A stretch of DNA of 14,682 nt, taken from the NCBI GenBank assembly GCA_937891725.1, contig CALAHL010000238.1:1-14682 (forward strand), in the 5' to 3' direction. Origin of the DNA: an uncultured Rhodospirillaceae bacterium (GTDB lineage Bacteria; Pseudomonadota; Alphaproteobacteria; Thalassobaculales; Thalassobaculaceae). Of the stretch, positions 6,619 through 14,357 are shown in pieces. Under the pieces are notes generated by a model. It was not told where the DNA came from and did not search any database. It was given only the letters and a program-made list of their open reading frames with translations. A program made the translations under genes and the position numbers. The first letter of the stretch is position 1. Every line of letters begins with the position of its first letter.

Positions 6619-6643
6619 GCGGTGGAACAATCGCTTCCACCGC
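6619..6643 (+). promoter_or_regulatory. Perfect 9-bp hairpin in the yejA leader
   Basis: GCGGTGGAA (6619-6627) and TTCCACCGC (6635-6643) form a perfect 9-bp stem around a 7-base loop. It ends 42 bases before the yejA ATG, has no T-run after it, and lies beyond the terminator of the previous gene. It therefore looks like part of the yejA leader or an operator rather than a terminator. Confidence 0.45.
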
Positions 6644-6685
6644 TTAAATCATAGGGACCATTGTCCGATCGAAGGGGCTTCCGAT

Positions 6686-8566
6686 ATGAGCTTTCGCCGC
6701 CCGATGAACGAGCTGTCCAAAGGCAATTTCAAATTTATTTGGGTTGGCGTTGCGGCGATGCTGGCGACGTTGGCGCTGGACCAGGCGGCGTTTTCCCAGG
6801 ACTTCAAGGCGACGCCGGTGCACGCGATCGCAATGCAAGGCGCGCCGGCCTACCCGGCTGATTTCACCCATTTCGAGTACACAAATCCTAGTGCTCCAAA
6901 GGGTGGGGCAATCGTCATGGAATCCTCGGGCGGGTTCGATAACTTCAATCCATTCATCTTGCGCGGTACGGCGGCTGAAGGGCTTGGTTTGGTCTTCGAG
7001 ACCCTTTTGGTTGCCAGCGATGATGAGCCGGTTACCAAATACGGTCTGATCGCAGAGAGCATCGAGGTCCCCGAGGACCGATCATGGGTCGCGTTCAATC
7101 TGAATCCCAAAGCGACATTCCAGGATGGCCAGCCGGTGACAGCGGAAGATGTGGCGTGGAGTTTTGAGACGTTGAAGGAAAAGGGCGCACCGTTTTACGC
7201 GTTCTATTGGGGAGATGTATCGGAGGTCCGGGTCACGTCGCCTGGCCGCGTGCTCTTCATCTTCGGGAGTACCAGCAACCTGGAACTACCGCTGATCCTC
7301 GGCCAGCTGCCGATCCTCCCCAAGCATTATTGGGAAGGGCGTGCCTTTGACGAGCCGCTCGATACGATTCCTGTCGGGTCCGGCCCGTACAAGATCGACG
7401 GATTCGAGTTCGGCCGGCGGATCTCCTATGTCCGAGACCCGGATTATTGGGGTGCCGATCTCGCCGTCAGTTCAGGTCAAAACAACGCCGACACCATAAC
7501 CTATGAATATTTTCGGGATCGGGACGTCGCGACCGAGGCCTTCAAGGCTGGGGCCTTTGACTTTCGTCAAGAGAACTCATCGAAGCGCTGGGCCACCGCT
7601 TACGAGTTTCCGGCGCTCAAGGATGGCAAGGTGATCAAGGAGGTGATCCCGAATGATCTCTCCGCCGGAATGCAGGGCCTCACGTTCAACATCCGCAAAC
7701 CGATTTTCCAGGACCGCACGGTGCGCGAGGCGATCGTCAATGCGTTCGATTTCGAATGGGTCAACAAGACCCTGATGTACGACGCCTACCAGCGAACTGA
7801 GAGCTTCTTCGAGAACACGGATCTCGCCTCCACTGGATTGCCGAGCGCGGATGAACTCAAGTTGCTCGAACCGCTGAGGGATCAGCTCCCACCGGAGGTG
7901 TTCACTGCGGAGTACAAGGCGCCGACGACGGACGGCTCTGGCAACAACCGGGAAAATCTCCGGGTTGGATTGAAGCTACTTCGGGATGCGGGCTGGTCGC
8001 TCACGGATGGGGTGATGACCAAGGACGGTATGACCCTCGCCTTCGAGATCCTGATCACGCAAGGCTCGGCCCAGGAGCGCATTCTGAACCCGTTCATCGC
8101 CAATCTCGAAAAAATCGGGATCAAGGCGACGCTGCGATTGGTCGATCCGGCGCAGTATCAGAACCGTTTGCGGGATTTCGATTACGACATGATCGTCGGG
8201 CTTTGGGGGCAGTCGCTCTCACCAGGCAACGAGCAGCGGGATTTTTGGGGCTCCGAAGCCGCGAGCCGTCCGGGTTCCCGCAATTATGTCGGCATCCAGG
8301 ATCCTGCGATCGACAGGCTGATCGATCATGTTGTCCAGGCCGATAGCCGCGAGGCTTTGGTCACTGCGACCCGTGCGCTGGATCGGGCGCTGCTCTGGGG
8401 ACACTATGTGATCCCGCAATTCCACAGCGGCACTTTCAGGGTGGTCTTCTGGGACAAATTCGGCCAGCCGAAGGTCGCACCGAAATACGGCCTCGGCTTC
8501 CCGTCAACATGGTGGGTCGACCCGGAGAAAGCGGCCGCCGTGCGGGCGTATCAGGGTAAGAAGTGA
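6686..8566 (+). CDS. yejA: Periplasmic peptide-binding protein of the Yej ABC importer
   Basis: This 626-residue family 5 extracellular solute-binding protein captures peptides in the periplasm and delivers them to YejBE. A signal peptide is visible: a basic start (MSFRRPMNELSKGNFKF), a hydrophobic core at about 18-33, and a likely signal peptidase site after AFS at residue 37. SBP_bac_5 features include GTAAEGLGLVFETLL, VAFNLNPKATFQDGQPVTAE and RTVREAIVNAFDFEWVNKTL. AAGGGG lies eight bases before ATG 6686; an internal ATG at 6704 is possible and would shorten the signal n-region. E. coli YejA is slightly shorter. yejB begins 31 bases downstream. In E. coli the system imports microcin C; in Agrobacterium a YejBEF transporter serves peptidoglycan recycling. 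The substrate here is probably oligopeptide or muropeptide but is not shown. Confidence 0.95.
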   Translation: MSFRRPMNELSKGNFKFIWVGVAAMLATLALDQAAFSQDFKATPVHAIAMQGAPAYPADFTHFEYTNPSAPKGGAIVMESSGGFDNFNPFILRGTAAEGLGLVFETLLVASDDEPVTKYGLIAESIEVPEDRSWVAFNLNPKATFQDGQPVTAEDVAWSFETLKEKGAPFYAFYWGDVSEVRVTSPGRVLFIFGSTSNLELPLILGQLPILPKHYWEGRAFDEPLDTIPVGSGPYKIDGFEFGRRISYVRDPDYWGADLAVSSGQNNADTITYEYFRDRDVATEAFKAGAFDFRQENSSKRWATAYEFPALKDGKVIKEVIPNDLSAGMQGLTFNIRKPIFQDRTVREAIVNAFDFEWVNKTLMYDAYQRTESFFENTDLASTGLPSADELKLLEPLRDQLPPEVFTAEYKAPTTDGSGNNRENLRVGLKLLRDAGWSLTDGVMTKDGMTLAFEILITQGSAQERILNPFIANLEKIGIKATLRLVDPAQYQNRLRDFDYDMIVGLWGQSLSPGNEQRDFWGSEAASRPGSRNYVGIQDPAIDRLIDHVVQADSREALVTATRALDRALLWGHYVIPQFHSGTFRVVFWDKFGQPKVAPKYGLGFPSTWWVDPEKAAAVRAYQGKK

Positions 8567-8597
8567 CGGTCACGTCCCGCCAGAACCGGACATTTCC

Positions 8598-9701
8598 ATG
8601 ACCGCGTATATCTTCAAACGGCTGCTGCTGATCGTCCCGACCCTGTTCGCGATCATGGTGTTGAATTTCGTGATCGTGCAGGCAGCGCCGGGCGGGCCGA
8701 TCGACCAGATCGTCGCCCAGCTTCAAGGTCAGAACACCGACAGCACGGCGCGGATTTCGGGCAACACCGACTCCGAAACGGGCCAATCCAATCAGAACAG
8801 CGGGCAGGTCGGTGGAGATCAGTCGCGTGGCGCACGTGGACTGGACCCCCAACTGATCAAAAGGCTGGAGACTCAGTTCGGTTTCGACAAGCCGTTGCCC
8901 GAGCGATTTTTCGGGATGATAGCCGATTACGCGATGTTCGATTTCGGCGACAGTTTCTTCAAAAGTGGAACGGTCGTCGAACTCGTGCTGGACAAGATGC
9001 CTGTGTCGATCTCGCTTGGGCTTTGGACCACCCTGCTGGTCTACCTGGTTTCGATACCCCTGGGCATTCGGAAGGCCGTGCGCGACGGCTCGCAGTTTGA
9101 CGTCTGGACCAGCGGGGTGATCATCCTCGGGTACGCGATCCCGGGGTTCCTGTTCGCGGTTCTGCTGATCGTACTGTTTGCCGGCGGAAGTTACCTGCAG
9201 ATTTTCCCGTTGCGGGGACTGGTCTCCGACAATTGGGAGGATCTGACGCTGCTGGGTAAGGCCTATGACTATCTGTGGCATATGGTGCTGCCGGTGACGG
9301 CAATGGTGATCGGCGGGTTCGCCAGCCTCACCATGCTGACCAAGAACTCCTTCCTGGACGAGATCAACAAACAATACGTTCTGACCGCCAAGGCCAAGGG
9401 TCTTACCGAGCGGGCGGTGTTGTACGGCCATGTGTTCCGAAATGCGATGCTGATCGTCGTGGCCGGATTCCCGAGTGCGTTTGTCGGCGTCCTGTTCACC
9501 GGCGCCCTGTTTGTCGAGATCATCTTCTCGCTGGACGGTTTGGGGTTGCTCGGGTTCGAGGCGGCTCTGAGCCGGGATTACCCTGTTATGTTCGGCACGC
9601 TCTATTTCTTCACCCTGCTGGGATTGCTGCTGAACCTGCTGGGTGACGTGATGTACACCTTGATTGACCCCCGCATCGATTTTGAAAGCCGGGAAGGCTG
9701 A
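8598..9701 (+). CDS. yejB: ABC peptide importer permease YejB
   Basis: This 367-residue inner-membrane permease pairs with YejE to form the channel. The N-terminal helix YIFKRLLLIVPTLFAIMVLN is typical of OppB/DppB-type permeases. A polar Q/N/S/G-rich periplasmic stretch follows at about residues 35-78, then GLDPQLIKRLETQFGFDKPL; a long insert at this point is normal for YejB. Further membrane helices follow. The cytoplasmic EAA coupling loop, which contacts the ATPase, reads TAKAKGLTERAVLYGHVFRN. The C-terminus DVMYTLIDPRIDFESREG is standard for the family. Length is almost the same as E. coli YejB. The stop at 9699-9701 lies three bases before the yejE ATG, so the two are tightly coupled. 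Confidence 0.95.
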   Translation: MTAYIFKRLLLIVPTLFAIMVLNFVIVQAAPGGPIDQIVAQLQGQNTDSTARISGNTDSETGQSNQNSGQVGGDQSRGARGLDPQLIKRLETQFGFDKPLPERFFGMIADYAMFDFGDSFFKSGTVVELVLDKMPVSISLGLWTTLLVYLVSIPLGIRKAVRDGSQFDVWTSGVIILGYAIPGFLFAVLLIVLFAGGSYLQIFPLRGLVSDNWEDLTLLGKAYDYLWHMVLPVTAMVIGGFASLTMLTKNSFLDEINKQYVLTAKAKGLTERAVLYGHVFRNAMLIVVAGFPSAFVGVLFTGALFVEIIFSLDGLGLLGFEAALSRDYPVMFGTLYFFTLLGLLLNLLGDVMYTLIDPRIDFESREG

Positions 9702-9704
9702 TTG

Positions 9705-10760
9705 ATGGCGGATGCACGTGTTCTGGGGTTCAAGATTTCGCCACTGAATCGGCGCCGGCTTGATAATTTCAAGCGGAACCGTCGGGGGTTCTGGTCGCTT
9801 TGGGTGTTTCTGGTGCTGTTCGGCTTGAGCCTGCTGGCTGACGTGATCGCCAACGACAAGCCGGTGCTGATCTCTTATGACGGCGCTTTGTACATGCCGA
9901 TCGCGACGGCATATCCCGAGACCACCTTCGGCGGCGATTTCCCGACAGAAACGGACTATCGGGATCCGTTCGTTCAGGACCTTATCACCGAGAAGGGAGG
10001 TTGGATTATTTGGCCGGTCATCCCCTACTCCTTCAATACGATCGACCGTGAACTCAGCACTCCCGCTCCTTCGTCTCCTGACACGCGGCACTGGCTCGGA
10101 ACCGACGATCAGGCGCGCGACGTGGTGGCCCGCGTGGTGCACGGGTTCCGAATCTCGGTTCTGTTCGGGCTGACCTTGACCTTGTGCGCGTCGGTGATCG
10201 GTGTTGCCGCCGGAGCCATTCAGGGGTTTTACGGCGGGGTCGTGGACCTGATTTTCCAGCGCTTTATCGAAATCTGGGGGGGTATGCCCTTCATCTATAT
10301 CTTGATCATCCTGTCTGCGTTGATCGTACCTGGGTTTTGGACGCTTTTGCTCCTGCTGCTGTTGTTCCAATGGACCAGTCTGGTGGGCGTTGTTCGGGCG
10401 GAGTTCCTGCGTGCGCGGAACTACGACTATGTGCGGGCCGCCCGCGCGCTCGGCGTTTCGGACGGGGTGATCATGTGGCGGCATGTGCTGCCAAACGCGA
10501 TGGTCGCCACGTTGACGTTTATGCCGTTCATTCTGAACAGTTCGATCACCGCGTTGACAGGGCTCGACTTTCTCGGCTTCGGCCTGCCGCCGGGCTCGCC
10601 GTCTTTGGGAGAGTTGCTGAACCAGGGTAAGCAGAACCTGCAGGCCCCTTGGCTGGGTCTCACCGCGTTCTTCACGCTCGCGATCATGCTGAGCCTGTTG
10701 ATCTTTATCGGCGAGGCGGTGCGCGACGCGTTCGATCCGCGCAAGACCTTCGGAGAATAG
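9705..10760 (+). CDS. yejE: ABC peptide importer permease YejE
   Basis: This is the second permease of the Yej importer, 351 residues. It has an OppC-type N-terminus: a basic stretch (SPLNRRRLDNFKRNRRGFWS) before the first helix, a long periplasmic segment, and the marker DTRHWLGTDDQARDVVARVV. The EAA loop reads RAARALGVSDGVIMWRHVLP, followed by NSSITALTGLDFLGFGLPPG and the usual end EAVRDAFDPRKTFGE. A TTG at 9702 is in frame, but ATG 9705 is preferred: GGGAAGG lies seven bases upstream, inside the end of yejB. The yejF ATG follows nine bases after the stop. Length is close to E. coli YejE. Confidence 0.95.
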   Translation: MADARVLGFKISPLNRRRLDNFKRNRRGFWSLWVFLVLFGLSLLADVIANDKPVLISYDGALYMPIATAYPETTFGGDFPTETDYRDPFVQDLITEKGGWIIWPVIPYSFNTIDRELSTPAPSSPDTRHWLGTDDQARDVVARVVHGFRISVLFGLTLTLCASVIGVAAGAIQGFYGGVVDLIFQRFIEIWGGMPFIYILIILSALIVPGFWTLLLLLLLFQWTSLVGVVRAEFLRARNYDYVRAARALGVSDGVIMWRHVLPNAMVATLTFMPFILNSSITALTGLDFLGFGLPPGSPSLGELLNQGKQNLQAPWLGLTAFFTLAIMLSLLIFIGEAVRDAFDPRKTFGE

Positions 10761-10769
10761 GGAGCGGAG

Positions 10770-12386
10770 ATGGCATTGCTCGAAATCTCCGATCTGACGG
10801 TTGCCTTCGGCAGGGCCCCGAACGCGGTCGATGGCGTCTCGATCACCGTCGAGACCGGCGAAACGGTGGCGATCGTCGGTGAGTCCGGCTCCGGCAAGTC
10901 GGTCACGGCGCTTTCGATTCTAAAGCTCCTGCCCTACCCGCTGGCTCGGCACGATGCGAAATCCTCGATCCGCTGGAAGGGCGAGGAGTTGTTGAGCGCG
11001 GATGAACCGACCCTGCGTCGGGTGCGCGGCAACGAGATCGCGATGATCTTCCAGGAAACGATGACATCGTTGAACCCGCTCCACGTGGTGGAGAAGCAGA
11101 TCGGAGAGATTCTGGCCCTGCATCGGGGGCTGACCGGGACTGCGGCGCGGGCCCGCACGCTGGAACTTTTGGATCTGGTCGGCATTCAAGACCCGGAGAC
11201 CCGGCTGAACTCCTATCCGCATCAGCTCTCCGGTGGCCAGCGGCAACGGGTGATGATTGCGATGGCTTTGGCGAATGAGCCGGATTTGCTGATCGCGGAC
11301 GAGCCGACCACCGCCCTCGATGTCACCATTCAGGCCCAGATACTTGCCTTGCTGAAGGATCTTCAGGTTCGGCTCGGCATGGCGCTGGTGCTGATCACCC
11401 ATGATCTCGGCATCGTCCGGAAAATCGCCGAACGAACCTATGTGATGACCGACGGCAAGGTGGTCGAGCAGGGGGCGACCGCCGACCTGTTCGCTTCCCC
11501 GCAGCATCCCTACACCCGCAAGCTGCTGGCGGCAGAGCCGAAAGGCCGCCCCGATCCGGTGGCGGACGACGCTGTGACGGTGATGGAGGCCGAAAATCTC
11601 AAGGTCTGGTTTCCGATCCAACGCGGATTCCTGCGGTGGACCGTTGGGCACGTGAAAGCGGTCGATGGCGTTGATGTCGGTGTTCGGGAGGGCGAGACCC
11701 TTGGGATCGTCGGCGAATCCGGTTCGGGCAAGACCACGCTCGCCATGGCCATGCTCCGTTTGATGCCCTGCGAGGGTCGGATCGTATTTCTCGGCAAATC
11801 GATCCATGACGCGGACAAAGCGAGACTCCGCGCGCTCCGCCGGGATCTTCAAGTGGTGTTCCAGGACCCGTTCGGCAGTCTCAGCCCCCGGCTGTCGATT
11901 GCCGAAATCGTGGGCGAGGGGCTGACAGTGCATCCGCCTGAGGATCTGGGACTGCGAAATCAGGCGGACCGGGATCGGCGGATCGACGATGTGCTGCGCG
12001 AGGTCGGTCTGAACCCCGATATGCGCGACCGCTATCCGCACGAGTTCTCAGGTGGACAGCGTCAGCGGATCTCGATCGCCCGCGCCATGGTCCTGCGGCC
12101 GAAACTGGTGGTGCTGGACGAACCCACCAGCGCCCTTGATATGAGTGTGCAAGCTCAGATCGTCGAATTGCTGCGGGATCTGCAACGACGACACCGGCTC
12201 AGCTATCTTTTCATCAGCCACGATCTGAAGGTCGTCCGCGCGCTGTCGCATCGGGTGATTGTGATGAAGGATGGCGTGGTGGTTGAGCGAGGCGAGACGG
12301 AGGCTGTCATGACCGACCCGCAAGAGCCCTATACGCAAGCGCTGATGGCGGCTGCCTTCGATCTTGAGACGCGAGATGAGATGTAA
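10770..12386 (+). CDS. yejF: Double-domain ATPase YejF of the peptide importer
   Basis: This 538-residue protein contains two fused ABC ATPase domains that power transport through YejBE on the cytoplasmic side. Domain 1 has Walker A GESGSGKS (37-44), signature LSGGQ (153-157) and Walker B LLIADE (173-178). Domain 2 has Walker A GESGSGKT (315-322), signature FSGGQ (426-430) and Walker B LVVLDE (446-451). Each has an H-loop histidine (THDLG, SHDLK). The segment PYTRKLLAAEPKGRPDP at about 248-264 is the oligopeptide-transporter C-terminal motif that normally follows domain 1. All catalytic motifs are intact, so both sites should hydrolyse ATP. An SD (GGAGCGGAG) abuts the ATG and overlaps the short yejE-yejF gap. 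The gene ends the operon and converges on the next gene with only eight bases between the stops. Confidence 0.96.
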   Translation: MALLEISDLTVAFGRAPNAVDGVSITVETGETVAIVGESGSGKSVTALSILKLLPYPLARHDAKSSIRWKGEELLSADEPTLRRVRGNEIAMIFQETMTSLNPLHVVEKQIGEILALHRGLTGTAARARTLELLDLVGIQDPETRLNSYPHQLSGGQRQRVMIAMALANEPDLLIADEPTTALDVTIQAQILALLKDLQVRLGMALVLITHDLGIVRKIAERTYVMTDGKVVEQGATADLFASPQHPYTRKLLAAEPKGRPDPVADDAVTVMEAENLKVWFPIQRGFLRWTVGHVKAVDGVDVGVREGETLGIVGESGSGKTTLAMAMLRLMPCEGRIVFLGKSIHDADKARLRALRRDLQVVFQDPFGSLSPRLSIAEIVGEGLTVHPPEDLGLRNQADRDRRIDDVLREVGLNPDMRDRYPHEFSGGQRQRISIARAMVLRPKLVVLDEPTSALDMSVQAQIVELLRDLQRRHRLSYLFISHDLKVVRALSHRVIVMKDGVVVERGETEAVMTDPQEPYTQALMAAAFDLETRDEM

Positions 12387-12394
12387 TTCGCCCT

Positions 12395-13153
12395 CTATTG
12401 GATCGGGCTCATCGCATCGTGCAACACGGCTTCCACCTGCCTTCTGAGCTCCACGAATTCCTGGGACGTGCGGTCGCTCAGGGTGCGGGGACGCGGCAAA
12501 TCCACCGGTATGTCGGCCAGAACCCGCCCTGGCCGGGGACTCATCACCACCACCCGGTCGCAGACCACCAGTGCCTCCTCCACATCGTGGGTGACCAGCA
12601 GCAAGGTGGCGCGGGTGCGGCGCCAGACCGAAACGAGAAGCTCCTGCATCTGGCCGCGCGTGATCCGGTCGAGCGCACCGAACGGCTCGTCCAGCAGCAG
12701 GGCGCCGGGCTCCGGCGCCAGGGCTCGGGCCAGGGCGACGCGTTGTGCCATGCCGCCTGACAGGGCGCCCGGCCGCTGATCGGCGAAGGCTTCGAGGCCG
12801 ACCGCACGGATCCAGGCGTCGACCCTGACATCGGCCTCCGACCGCGCCAAACCCTGCTCATCAAGTCCGAAGCGGATGTTCTGGGCGAGGGTGAGCCAGG
12901 GGAACAGGGCGTTCTGCTGAAACACCACGCCGCGCTCGGGTCCGGGTCCGGAGACGGGTGCTCCATCGGCGGTGACGGTGCCATGATCCGGGCTCAACAA
13001 ACCCGCCACCAGCCGCAACAGCGTGGATTTGCCGCACCCGGACGGCCCGATCACGGCCACCGCCGATCCGCTGTCCAATCCCAGCGACACGGAGTCGAGG
13101 ACCGCTGTGGTCCCGAAATGATGCGAGATACCAACAAGGTCTAAGGCGGTCAT
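12395..13153 (-). CDS. ABC transporter ATPase, nitrate/sulfonate/taurine type, without adjacent permease
   Basis: This 252-residue single-domain ATPase is of the SsuB/TauB/NrtD class. Motifs are intact: Walker A GPSGCGKS (36-43), Q-loop VFQQNALFPWLT, signature LSGGM (131-135), Walker B LLLDEPFGALD (152-162) and H-loop THDVEEA (188-194). VFQQNALFPW and VMSPRPGR are typical of importers for sulfonates, nitrate, taurine or thiamine precursors. The start ATG 13153 lies four bases after the trmL stop, with GAAGGA inside the trmL end, so the two are co-transcribed. Downstream it meets yejF head-on. No permease or binding protein of its class lies on either side in this window, so it must work with parts encoded elsewhere, or the transporter genes have been lost. 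Substrate unknown. Confidence 0.9.
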   Translation of the reverse strand: MTALDLVGISHHFGTTAVLDSVSLGLDSGSAVAVIGPSGCGKSTLLRLVAGLLSPDHGTVTADGAPVSGPGPERGVVFQQNALFPWLTLAQNIRFGLDEQGLARSEADVRVDAWIRAVGLEAFADQRPGALSGGMAQRVALARALAPEPGALLLDEPFGALDRITRGQMQELLVSVWRRTRATLLLVTHDVEEALVVCDRVVVMSPRPGRVLADIPVDLPRPRTLSDRTSQEFVELRRQVEAVLHDAMSPIQ

Positions 13154-13157
13154 ATGG

Positions 13158-13613
13158 TCATCCTTCGGGCCATCCGGCGGTTTGCCGCAACCCTTCCGCC
13201 AAGGCGATCCCTGCAGTCATGGCGACGTTCAACGACCGCGCTTCGGTGCGCATCGGAAGCCGCACCGTCAGATCCGCCTGGTCGTGAACCGTGTCCGGAA
13301 CTCCGGCGCTTTCCCGGCCTAGCAGCAAGTGATCATCGGTCTGAAAACGAGTGGCCGGCAACGGTGTCGTGCCGCGGGTGCTCAACAAAACCAGACGCCC
13401 GGCCGACCGGTTGGCGAGGTAGGCCTCCCAGGAGGCATGGCGCGTGACCTGCGCCAGTGTCAGGTAATCCATGCCGGCACGGCGCATTCTCTGTTCCGAC
13501 CAAATGAAGCCCGTCGGCTCGATCACCTCGACCGGGACACCGAAACACGCCGCCATCCGGAGGATGGTTCCGGTGTTCTGGGGAATGTCGGGTTGATAAA
13601 GGACCAAACGCAT
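13158..13613 (-). CDS. trmL: tRNA (cytidine/uridine-2'-O-)-methyltransferase TrmL
   Basis: TrmL is a SPOUT-class enzyme that uses S-adenosylmethionine to methylate the 2'-OH of the wobble nucleotide (position 34) of certain leucine tRNAs. The 151-residue protein shows the family motifs in order: LYQPDIPQNTGTILRMAAC (5-23, including N13 and G15), GFIWSE and MDYL, the knot motif HLLLGRESAGVP (95-106), and the C-terminal SAM-binding segment LPMRTEARSLNVAMTAGIAL (119-138). Length is normal for the family. ATG 13613 gives the standard MRLVLYQPDIPQNTG start, although its SD (AGGA) is unusually close. It heads a two-gene unit with the ABC ATPase and is divergent from petA. The functional pairing with the ATPase is unlikely to be more than shared transcription. 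Confidence 0.95.
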   Translation of the reverse strand: MRLVLYQPDIPQNTGTILRMAACFGVPVEVIEPTGFIWSEQRMRRAGMDYLTLAQVTRHASWEAYLANRSAGRLVLLSTRGTTPLPATRFQTDDHLLLGRESAGVPDTVHDQADLTVRLPMRTEARSLNVAMTAGIALAEGLRQTAGWPEG

Positions 13614-13626
13614 GTCCTAGCTTTAA

Positions 13627-13669
13627 CCCGCTTCGATGCTTTGCAAAAGCGGGAGGGCTGGGGTATAGC
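13627..13669 (+). promoter_or_regulatory. Candidate sigma70 promoter upstream of petA, with inverted repeat
   Basis: TTGCAA (13641-13646), 17 bases, then TATAGC (13664-13669) give four of six matches in each box at ideal spacing. CCCGCTT (13627-13633) and AAGCGGG (13647-13653) form a perfect inverted repeat around the -35 box, suggesting an operator in the trmL-petA divergent gap. A transcript from here would start near 13676, about 24 bases before GGAGG-N5-ATG (13700). Confidence 0.45.
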
Positions 13670-13721
13670 GAGGCGCTTGCGTAGACGACGGAGGACACGA
13701 TGCGACCGGTGGTCGCGTTGT

Positions 13722-13751
13722 TTGAACGCCGTACGGCGTTACGCTTATGGT
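13722..13751 (+). promoter_or_regulatory. Second candidate petA promoter with a perfect 16-bp palindrome in its spacer
   Basis: TTGAAC (13722-13727), 18 bases, then TATGGT (13746-13751) make a plausible sigma70 promoter 62 bases before ATG 13814. The perfect palindrome AACGCCGTACGGCGTT (13725-13740) covers the end of the -35 box and most of the spacer. A regulator bound there would directly affect polymerase binding. If translation really begins at 13700, these bases would also be coding. Confidence 0.4.
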
Positions 13752-13813
13752 ATGACCAGCTCACGGGTGGACAGCTTGGGGTTCACCGCGACCAAGGTGG
13801 GGTTGATAGGAAA

Positions 13814-14344
13814 ATGGCTGAAGTCCAACACGATGAGTCCCGGCGCGATTTTTTGATCGTGACCACGGCTGCCGTCGGTGCCGTTGGTGCCGCATGCGCA
13901 ATCTGGCCGTTTATCGATCAGATGAACCCGGCGGCCGACACGCTTGCGCTGGCCTCGACCGAAGTGAATATCGGTGCGGTGGAGGCGGGCATGGCGATCA
14001 CCGTCATGTGGCGCGGCAAGCCGGTCTTCGTGCGGCACCGGACCGAAGACGAGATCGCATCGGCGGAAAGCGTTCCGTTGGACGACCTGCCGGACCCGGT
14101 TCCCGACAGCGAGCGGGTCCAACAGACACCCTGGCTGATCGTGGTCGGTGTCTGCACCCACTTGGGTTGCGTGCCTCTAGGGCAGAAGGCGACTGACCCA
14201 CGCGGCGATTACGGCGGATGGTTCTGCCCGTGCCATGGGTCGCACTACGACACATCCGGGCGCATCCGCAAGGGCCCTGCGCCGTTGAACTTGGCCGTTC
14301 CGGGGTATGAATTCACCTCCGACACCTCCGTTCGGATCGGTTGA
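13814..14344 (+). CDS. petA: Ubiquinol-cytochrome c reductase, Rieske iron-sulfur subunit
   Basis: This 176-residue Rieske subunit of the cytochrome bc1 complex passes an electron from ubiquinol to cytochrome c1 on the periplasmic side. The twin-arginine signal-anchor SRRDFLIVTTAAVGAVGAA (residues 9-27) keeps it in the membrane. Box I is CTHLGCVP, with cluster ligands C114 and H116 and disulfide C119. Box II is CPCHGSHYD, with C138 and H141 as ligands, C140 as disulfide partner, and S143 and Y145, which raise the redox potential in this family. I chose ATG 13814 because MAEVQHDESRRDFL matches the short n-region usual in Alphaproteobacteria. However, the frame is open back to ATG 13700, which has a much better SD (GGAGG, five-base spacer) and would add 38 residues. 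petB follows after 13 bases. Confidence 0.95.
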   Translation: MAEVQHDESRRDFLIVTTAAVGAVGAACAIWPFIDQMNPAADTLALASTEVNIGAVEAGMAITVMWRGKPVFVRHRTEDEIASAESVPLDDLPDPVPDSERVQQTPWLIVVGVCTHLGCVPLGQKATDPRGDYGGWFCPCHGSHYDTSGRIRKGPAPLNLAVPGYEFTSDTSVRIG

Positions 14345-14357
14345 GGGAGACGTAAGA

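Noticed and set aside
5888..6640. A 250-codon minus-strand frame over the 344-residue gene
   Set aside because: It spans the terminator and yejA leader and is low in recognisable structure. The plus-strand gene has SD, stop and terminator in the right order.
8436..10484. A 682-codon open frame on the minus strand across yejB and yejE
   Set aside because: It lies fully antisense to two clear permease genes. Its translation is a monotonous Q/H/D/R/P-rich sequence with no domain, typical of the antisense frame of high-GC coding DNA.
10920..12041. A 373-codon antisense frame over yejF
   Set aside because: It mirrors the conserved ATPase motifs of yejF on the other strand, has biased composition and no recognisable fold.
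12387..12394. A terminator between yejF and the converging ABC ATPase gene
   Set aside because: The gap is only eight bases and no stem with a T-run is visible in or around it.
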